A stretch of DNA of 64,000 nucleotides from Enterobacter cloacae. Its GTDB lineage: Bacteria > Pseudomonadota > Gammaproteobacteria > Enterobacterales > Enterobacteriaceae. The stretch's first letter is position 1, and every line of letters begins with the position of its first letter. A program made the position numbers and the translations under genes. Below are positions 58,475-64,000 of the stretch, one piece after another. The notes beneath the pieces are model-generated. The model saw nothing but the letters and a program-made list of their open reading frames with translations. It made no database searches and had not been told where the DNA came from. The DNA is taken from positions 62,001-126,000 of the forward strand of contig NZ_JAALCJ010000003.1 of NCBI RefSeq assembly GCF_011078175.1, in the 5' to 3' direction.

Positions 58475-59942
58475 GACGCTCGTCCTCCTGAGTTTGCGGC
58501 TTCAGTTTGATTTCAGCTAAGGTACGGGCGATTTTGCCGATATTTCCCGCGCCCTGTATGAGGATCAGATCGTTGCCCGTCAGGACTGGCGCAAGCATTT
58601 CAGCCACCTGCGCCGGGTCGGGAACCAGAATAGGATCTACTTTACCGCGTCCACGGATGGTACGACATAAAGAACGACTGTCCGCGCCCGGAATCGGGTT
58701 TTCGCCTGCGGCATAAACGTCCAGCATCAGCAGGGTATCGACCTGCGAAAGCACGTTGGCAAAATCGTCGTACAGATCGCGGGTACGCGTGTAACGGTGC
58801 GGCTGGAAGATCATGACCAGATTCTTTTCCGGCCAACCCGCGCGTGCCGCTTTGATGGTGGCGTCCACTTCGGTCGGATGGTGACCGTAGTCATCGACCA
58901 GCATCGCAGAACCTGACTTACCGTTTACGGGCTCCAGTGGGAATTCACCGAGGAAGTCGAAGCGACGGCCCGTTCCCTGGAAGCTTTCCAGCGCGCGCAG
59001 GATCGCCTCATCGTCAATACCTTCCTCTGTCGCAACCGCCACGGCCGCAGCCGCATTCAGGGCGTTGTGGCGTCCCGGCGCGTTCAGGGTGACACGCAGC
59101 AGGTCTTTGTCCTGACGTGCCAGGGTGAAATGCCCCTGCGCACCAATCTGCTTGTAATCTTCTACGCGTACGTCAGCGTCTTCGCTGAAACCATAGGTGG
59201 TGATTTGACGCCCGACGCGCGGCAGCAGCTCGCGTATCACCGGATCGTCCACGCACATTACCGCACGGCCATAGAACGGCAGGTTGTGCAGGAAATTAAT
59301 AAAGGTCTGCTTTAAGTTCTCGAAGTCGCCCTGATAGGTGTCCATATGGTCAGCTTCGATATTGGTGACAATCGCCACCATGGGTTGCAGATGCAGGAAC
59401 GACGCATCGCTCTCATCCGCTTCCGCAATCAGATAACGGCTGTGGCCCAGACGCGCATGTACGCCAGCAGCTTTCACGAGACCACCGTTGACGAACGTCG
59501 GATCGAGACCCGCTTCCGCATAAATGCTGGAGACCATCGCTGTTGTGGTGGTTTTGCCGTGCGTACCGGCCACCGCAATGCCGTGACGGAAACGCATCAG
59601 TTCCGCCAGCATTTCCGCGCGGCGGATCACCGGAATACGTGCGTCATGTGCCGCAACGATTTCCGGGTTATCCGCAGAGATAGCGCTGGACACCACAACC
59701 ACGCTCGCATCGCTCACGTTTTCCGGGCGATGATTGAAATAGATAGTCGCCCCCAGCGACGCCAGCTGCTGCGTAACAGGGTTTGGCGCCAGGTCAGACC
59801 CGCTGATCTGATAGCCTTCGTTAGCTAACACTTCGGCAATACCGCCCATGCCGGCACCACCGATGCCGACAAAGTGAATGTGCCGGACGCGACGCATCTC
59901 GGGCACGATTGAACGCAGTTTTGCCAGTTGTTGTGTATTCAT
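58467..59942 (-). CDS. murC: UDP-N-acetylmuramate-L-alanine ligase
   Basis: MurC adds the first amino acid to UDP-MurNAc. The 491-residue ligase has the Rossmann [14 protein letters not shown] near residue 26, the P-loop GTHGKTTTT near 124, and the Mur ligase blocks EADESDASF and [16 protein letters not shown] start at ATG 59942 ([15 protein letters not shown]), matching E. coli; an upstream TTG adds two residues. It is 59 bases after murG. Confidence 0.98.
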   Translation of the reverse strand: MNTQQLAKLRSIVPEMRRVRHIHFVGIGGAGMGGIAEVLANEGYQISGSDLAPNPVTQQLASLGATIYFNHRPENVSDASVVVVSSAISADNPEIVAAHDARIPVIRRAEMLAELMRFRHGIAVAGTHGKTTTTAMVSSIYAEAGLDPTFVNGGLVKAAGVHARLGHSRYLIAEADESDASFLHLQPMVAIVTNIEADHMDTYQGDFENLKQTFINFLHNLPFYGRAVMCVDDPVIRELLPRVGRQITTYGFSEDADVRVEDYKQIGAQGHFTLARQDKDLLRVTLNAPGRHNALNAAAAVAVATEEGIDDEAILRALESFQGTGRRFDFLGEFPLEPVNGKSGSAMLVDDYGHHPTEVDATIKAARAGWPEKNLVMIFQPHRYTRTRDLYDDFANVLSQVDTLLMLDVYAAGENPIPGADSRSLCRTIRGRGKVDPILVPDPAQVAEMLAPVLTGNDLILIQGAGNIGKIARTLAEIKLKPQTQEDERHG

Positions 59943-60001
59943 TCTCAAAACGCCATCGACTACTTCAAAAAAATCGTGCAGCGCAACACGCGCTGCGAGA
60001 A

Positions 60002-61066
60002 TTATGCCTGGGCTGCCAGGCTCACTTCTTTTGCCACCCGTTCCGTTGCATCCGGGATAGCGGTCGCGCGCGCGCGTTGCGCCATCTCCAGTAATACATC
60101 CCGGTTCCAGCCCGCCAGGGTAATGGCGACCGCTTCAGCGGTAAACTGTGGCTGCTCAAAAATCTTCGCGGCACCCGCTTTCTCAAGCGGCAGCGCATTC
60201 CAGTACTGCTGTCTGTCTTTGTGCTGGAACGGCACGAACAGCGCCGGCAAACCGGCGGCGGCGATTTCGCTCACCGTCAGCGCGCCCGAACGACAAACTA
60301 CGACATCGGCCCAGGCATAGGCTGCGGCCATATCATCAATAAATTCAGTCACTTTGTGCTGCGGCTGGCCTTCAGCGGCGTAAGCCTGCTCAACGGTCTG
60401 TTGCGCGCCTTTCCCGCTCTGGTGCCAGATGGTCACAGCATCACCCAGTTTTGCCGCAACCTGCGGCATCGTCTGGTTTAAAATGCGTGCGCCCTGGGAA
60501 CCGCCAACGACCAGCACCCGTACCGGCCCTTCACGACCCGCCAGACGCGCATCCGGTAGCGGCAGCGCAAGCACGTCCACACGCACCGGGTTACCCACCA
60601 CGTCCGCTTTCGGGAACGCACCAGGAAACGCCTGCATAACTTTGGTGGCGATTTTTGCCAGCCACTTGTTGGTCAAACCGGCAATACCATTCTGCTCATG
60701 CAGAACAACGGGGATCCCTAATGACCACGCCGCCAGTCCACCCGGACCGGAAACGTAACCGCCCATGCCCAGAACGACGTCAGGCTTAAAGCGCTTCATA
60801 ATGTCGCGCGCCTGACGCCAGGCATTGAAAATGCGCACCGGCGCCAGCAGCAGCGCCTTGATCCCTTTGCCACGAAGGCCAGAAATACGAATAAAGTCGA
60901 TCTCGATACCGTGCTTAGGTACCAGGTCGGCTTCCATGCGGTCTGCGGTTCCCAGCCAGCGTACCTGCCAGCCCTGTTCCATTAAATGGTGCGCAACCGC
61001 CAGCCCCGGGAACACGTGTCCGCCGGTACCGCCTGCCATCACCATTAACCGCTTCGGTTGATTCAT
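60002..61066 (-). CDS. murG: Undecaprenyldiphospho-muramoylpentapeptide GlcNAc transferase
   Basis: MurG adds GlcNAc to lipid I on the inner face of the membrane, giving lipid II. The 354-residue GT28 enzyme has the glycine-rich loops [15 protein letters not shown] at about residues 12-26 and [14 protein letters not shown] near 190, and the UDP-GlcNAc-binding [19 protein letters not shown] near 255. The start overlaps the ftsW stop by four bases. Confidence 0.98.
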   Translation of the reverse strand: MNQPKRLMVMAGGTGGHVFPGLAVAHHLMEQGWQVRWLGTADRMEADLVPKHGIEIDFIRISGLRGKGIKALLLAPVRIFNAWRQARDIMKRFKPDVVLGMGGYVSGPGGLAAWSLGIPVVLHEQNGIAGLTNKWLAKIATKVMQAFPGAFPKADVVGNPVRVDVLALPLPDARLAGREGPVRVLVVGGSQGARILNQTMPQVAAKLGDAVTIWHQSGKGAQQTVEQAYAAEGQPQHKVTEFIDDMAAAYAWADVVVCRSGALTVSEIAAAGLPALFVPFQHKDRQQYWNALPLEKAGAAKIFEQPQFTAEAVAITLAGWNRDVLLEMAQRARATAIPDATERVAKEVSLAAQA

Positions 61067-62307
61067 CGTGAACCTCGTGTAAACGCCTGAGCTTTCTCCA
61101 GACGCGTTTCATAATCTATACGTAACAAAAACATGATGGCCGTCGACATGATCAACAGACTCGAACCACCATAACTGATCAACGGCAACGTCAGACCTTT
61201 GGTCGGCAGCATACCCGCCGCCGCCCCGACGTTTACCAGCGCCTGGAAGCTAAACCAGATACCGATTGAACAGGCCAGAAAACCGGAGAAGCGGTGATCG
61301 ATCTCCAGCGCTTTCCGGCCAATCGACATGGCGCGGAAAGCGACGAAGAATACCATTAATAACGCCAATACCACACCGATATAACCCAGTTCTTCCCCAA
61401 TAATGGAGAAGATGAAGTCGGTATGCGCCTCCGGTAAATACTCCAGTTTTTGCACCGAGTTGCCCAGGCCTTGGCCCCAGACTTCGCCGCGGCCAAACGC
61501 CATCAGCGACTGCGTCAGCTGATAACCGCTGCCGAACGGATCTTCCCACGGGTTCCAGAACGAGGTCACACGGCGGATACGGTATGGTTCGGCGAGGATA
61601 AGCAGCACCACCGCCGAAATCCCCATCCCAATGATGGCAATGAACTGCCACAGTTTTGCGCCCGCCAGGAACAACATCGCCAGCGTAGTGACAAACAGTA
61701 CGACTACCGTACCGAGGTCAGGCTGCGCCAGCAGCAGGATTGCGAGGACCAGAATCACGCCCATCGGTTTTAAGAAGCCGCGAAGGTTGTTACGGACTTC
61801 GTCAACTTTACGCACCAGGTAGTTAGCCAGGTAGCAGAACAACGACAGTTTGGTGAACTCCGCGGGCTGAATACGCAGTGGGCCAAAGGCAATCCAGCGC
61901 GATGCCCCGTTAACGGAGCTCCCGACAACCAGCACGATCAACAGCATGATGATTGAGGCGATGAGCATGGCCGTACTGTGCCGCTGCCAGAACGACATCG
62001 GCAGGCGTAAGGTGATCAGCGCCAGGCAGAACGCGAGAATGATGTACAGCCCGTCACGCTTGGCAAACAGAAACGGATCGTTTGCCAGACGTTGTCCAAC
62101 GGGCATTGACGCCGAAGTGACCATAATAAAGCCAATCGCTGCCAGGCCCAGCGTGAGCCAGAACAGCATTCGGTCATACATGATCAGGCTGTCGGAATCT
62201 TTATCCCGTGAAGCCATCACCCAGCCTTTCAGCGCCGTAAACAGCCATACCAGGATACCAAATCCTGGCAGGCGCGGCATTTTAAGGCGAGGGAGAGATA
62301 AACGCAT
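61063..62307 (-). CDS. ftsW: Peptidoglycan glycosyltransferase FtsW
   Basis: FtsW is the SEDS-family polymerase of septal peptidoglycan, working with FtsI. The 414-residue protein has about ten membrane segments and the SEDS signature around [25 protein letters not shown] (key residues N, G, P, G, P, S and GG, near residues 350-375). The catalytic aspartate lies in [15 protein letters not shown] near 290. It shares one base with the murD stop. Confidence 0.98.
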   Translation of the reverse strand: MRLSLPRLKMPRLPGFGILVWLFTALKGWVMASRDKDSDSLIMYDRMLFWLTLGLAAIGFIMVTSASMPVGQRLANDPFLFAKRDGLYIILAFCLALITLRLPMSFWQRHSTAMLIASIIMLLIVLVVGSSVNGASRWIAFGPLRIQPAEFTKLSLFCYLANYLVRKVDEVRNNLRGFLKPMGVILVLAILLLAQPDLGTVVVLFVTTLAMLFLAGAKLWQFIAIIGMGISAVVLLILAEPYRIRRVTSFWNPWEDPFGSGYQLTQSLMAFGRGEVWGQGLGNSVQKLEYLPEAHTDFIFSIIGEELGYIGVVLALLMVFFVAFRAMSIGRKALEIDHRFSGFLACSIGIWFSFQALVNVGAAAGMLPTKGLTLPLISYGGSSLLIMSTAIMFLLRIDYETRLEKAQAFTRGSR

Positions 62308-63623
62308 CAGCCTAACTCCTTCGCCAGGCGGGTAAAGACATCCCCCCGCTGTTCGAAATTCTTGAATTGATCGAGGCTGGCGCAGGCTGGCGAAAGCAGC
62401 ACCATATCGCCGGGCTTCACGCGTGGGGCGATGAGGCGCATCGCCTGCTCCATGGTCTCGGTTTGCTCGGCGACCTCAGGACGCAACGCTGCCAGCTCGC
62501 TGCCATCGCGGCCAAAGCAATACAGGCGCACGTGATCACCGTTGATGTATTGCTTCAGCGAAGAGAAGTCAGCCGATTTGCCGTCGCCCCCCAGCAGCAG
62601 GTGCAGCGTGCCATCAACGTGCAGACCGTTCAGTGCCGCCTCGGTGCTCCCCACGTTGGTCGCTTTGGAGTCATTAATCCAGCGTACGCCATTATGCTCC
62701 AGCGCCAGCTGGAAGCGGTGCGCCAGGCCGGTAAAGGTGGTGAGCGCCTTCAGGCTTGAAGAACGCGGCAGGCCAACGGCATCCGCCAGCGCCAGCGCCG
62801 CCAGGGCATTGGTGTAGTTATGCTGGCCGGAGAGCATCATCTCTTTCACGTTCAGCACCTTCTCACCTTTAACGCGTAGCCAGGTTTCGCCCTGCTGACG
62901 ATTAAGGTGATAGTCACCCATGTTGATACCGAAGCTAATGCAGCGTTCGTCTGCGCCGCGCACCGGCATGGTGAGTGCATCATCGGCATTCACTACGCAA
63001 ACTTTGGCATTTTCATAAACGCGCAGTTTGGCCGCACGGTACTGCTGCAAGCCGAACGGGTATCTGTCCATATGATCTTCGGTGACGTTTAGGATCGTCG
63101 CCGCCGCCGCATGTAGACTTGAGGTAGTTTCCAGCTGGAAACTGGAAAGCTCCAGTACAAACAGCTCACACCCTTTATCAAGCAGCATCAGAGCGGGCAG
63201 ACCAATGTTACCGCCGACGCCGACATTTTTGCCCGCCGCCTTCGCCATTTCCCCCACCAGCGTGGTGACGGTGCTTTTACCGTTTGAACCGGTAATGGCA
63301 ACGATCGGGGCCTGCGCCTCCCGGCAGAACAGTTCGATATCGCCGACAATCTCAACGCCTGCATCCGCGGCGGCGCTCAGGGAAGGATGCGCCAGTGCCA
63401 TACCGGGGCTGGCAACAATCAGATCCGCGTCCAGCAGCCACTCATCATTCAGACCACCCAGGTGGCGTTCAACCTGCTCCGGCAGCTTGTCCAGACCCGG
63501 CGGAGAGATGCGCGTATCCATCACGCGCGGCGTCACGCCGCGCGCAAGGAAAAAGTCCACGCAGGAGAGGCCGGTCAGGCCCAACCCGATGATAACGACT
63601 TTTTTGCCCTGGTAATCTGCCAT
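62307..63623 (-). CDS. murD: UDP-N-acetylmuramoylalanine-D-glutamate ligase
   Basis: MurD adds D-glutamate to UDP-MurNAc-L-Ala. The 438-residue enzyme has [17 protein letters not shown] near residue 14, the P-loop GSNGKSTVT near 112, the blocks LELSSFQLE and [11 protein letters not shown], and GLAHRFQ near 298. It lies two bases after the mraY stop. The length matches E. coli MurD. Confidence 0.98.
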   Translation of the reverse strand: MADYQGKKVVIIGLGLTGLSCVDFFLARGVTPRVMDTRISPPGLDKLPEQVERHLGGLNDEWLLDADLIVASPGMALAHPSLSAAADAGVEIVGDIELFCREAQAPIVAITGSNGKSTVTTLVGEMAKAAGKNVGVGGNIGLPALMLLDKGCELFVLELSSFQLETTSSLHAAAATILNVTEDHMDRYPFGLQQYRAAKLRVYENAKVCVVNADDALTMPVRGADERCISFGINMGDYHLNRQQGETWLRVKGEKVLNVKEMMLSGQHNYTNALAALALADAVGLPRSSSLKALTTFTGLAHRFQLALEHNGVRWINDSKATNVGSTEAALNGLHVDGTLHLLLGGDGKSADFSSLKQYINGDHVRLYCFGRDGSELAALRPEVAEQTETMEQAMRLIAPRVKPGDMVLLSPACASLDQFKNFEQRGDVFTRLAKELG

Positions 63624-63625
63624 GA

Positions 63626-64000
63626 TTAACGTACCTTCAGCGTTGCCAGGCCAATCAGCACCAGCATCAGCGAAATAATCCAGAAGCGCACAATGACGCG
63701 CGGCTCCGGCCAGCCTTTCAGTTCGTAGTGGTGGTGAATCGGTGCCATACGGAAGATGCGCTGACCGCGCAGCTTGAAGGAACCGACCTGCAAAATCACC
63801 GACAGCGTCTCAACCACAAACACACCGCCCATGATCACCAGCAGGAACTCCTGACGCAGCAGCACGGCGATAATACCCAGTGCGCCGCCCAGCGCCAGTG
63901 AACCGACGTCGCCCATAAAGACCTGCGCCGGATAGGTGTTAAACCACAGGAAGCCCAGCCCCGCCCCGACAATCGCCGTACAGACGATCACCAGTTCACC
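63626..64000 (-). CDS. mraY: Phospho-MurNAc-pentapeptide transferase, C-terminal part
   Basis: MraY makes lipid I from UDP-MurNAc-pentapeptide and undecaprenyl phosphate. Only the last 124 codons are in the window; the gene continues past the right edge. They include the catalytic [19 protein letters not shown] block, the [11 protein letters not shown] motif and two or three membrane segments. It is the most upstream dcw gene present. Confidence 0.97.

Overview
This is a chromosomal window from an Enterobacteriaceae species close to Enterobacter (E. cloacae complex, Lelliottia or Leclercia). It is not E. coli itself. Almost every gene is recognisable as the orthologue of one in the E. coli K-12 segment from pcnB to mraY, in the same order. 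The accessory content and the dispersed repeats are of Enterobacter type. The species call is an inference from protein similarity and gene order recalled from memory; no database was searched.

Layout. 1-4285: end of gluQ, pcnB (AUU start), folK and the pantothenate genes panB-panC-panD. 4286-11612: an A/T-rich seven-gene chaperone-usher fimbrial operon at the position of the E. coli yad/htrE cluster. 11619-15169 (minus strand): yadE-like deacetylase, yadI, and the yadGH ABC exporter. 15277-21379: can, hpt, gcd, cueO and yacC, with two matching intergenic repeat modules on either side of hpt-gcd. 21481-23145: speE-speD, then yacL and acnB on the minus strand. 26296-26865: a 570-base gap with the acnB promoter and an unassigned minus-strand transcript candidate. 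26866-29173: a DUF3300/DUF2950 pair at the yacH position. 29227-36295 (minus strand): pdhR-aceE-aceF-lpd with a consensus PdhR operator. 36833-38203: aroP. 38368-40726: an accessory GPH-type sugar symporter plus GH43 glycosidase, absent here in E. coli K-12. 40745-42159: ampD-ampE. 42247-46318: nadC and the type IV pilus genes ppdD-hofB-hofC. 46352-49621: guaC, coaE-zapD-yacG and mutT. 49676-64000 (minus strand): secM-secA and the distal dcw cluster lpxC, ftsZ, ftsA, ftsQ, ddlB, murC, murG, ftsW, murD and the 3' part of mraY.

How the genes work together. The window holds the pyruvate-to-TCA node (pyruvate dehydrogenase with its regulator, and aconitase B), pantothenate and CoA synthesis (panBCD, coaE), NAD synthesis (nadC), purine salvage (hpt, guaC) and polyamine synthesis (speED). 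It also holds copper and PQQ-dependent periplasmic oxidation (cueO, gcd) and peptidoglycan synthesis with division (mraY to ftsZ, zapD). ampD and ampE belong to cell-wall recycling, and ampD controls AmpC beta-lactamase induction in this group.

I saw no CRISPR array, tRNA, rRNA, insertion sequence or intact prophage. The main candidates for something undescribed are the minus-strand transcript candidate at 26506-26710, the composite repeats flanking hpt-gcd, the long hairpin between pdhR and aceE, the homopolymer tracts in pilus genes, and the GPH/GH43 insertion.
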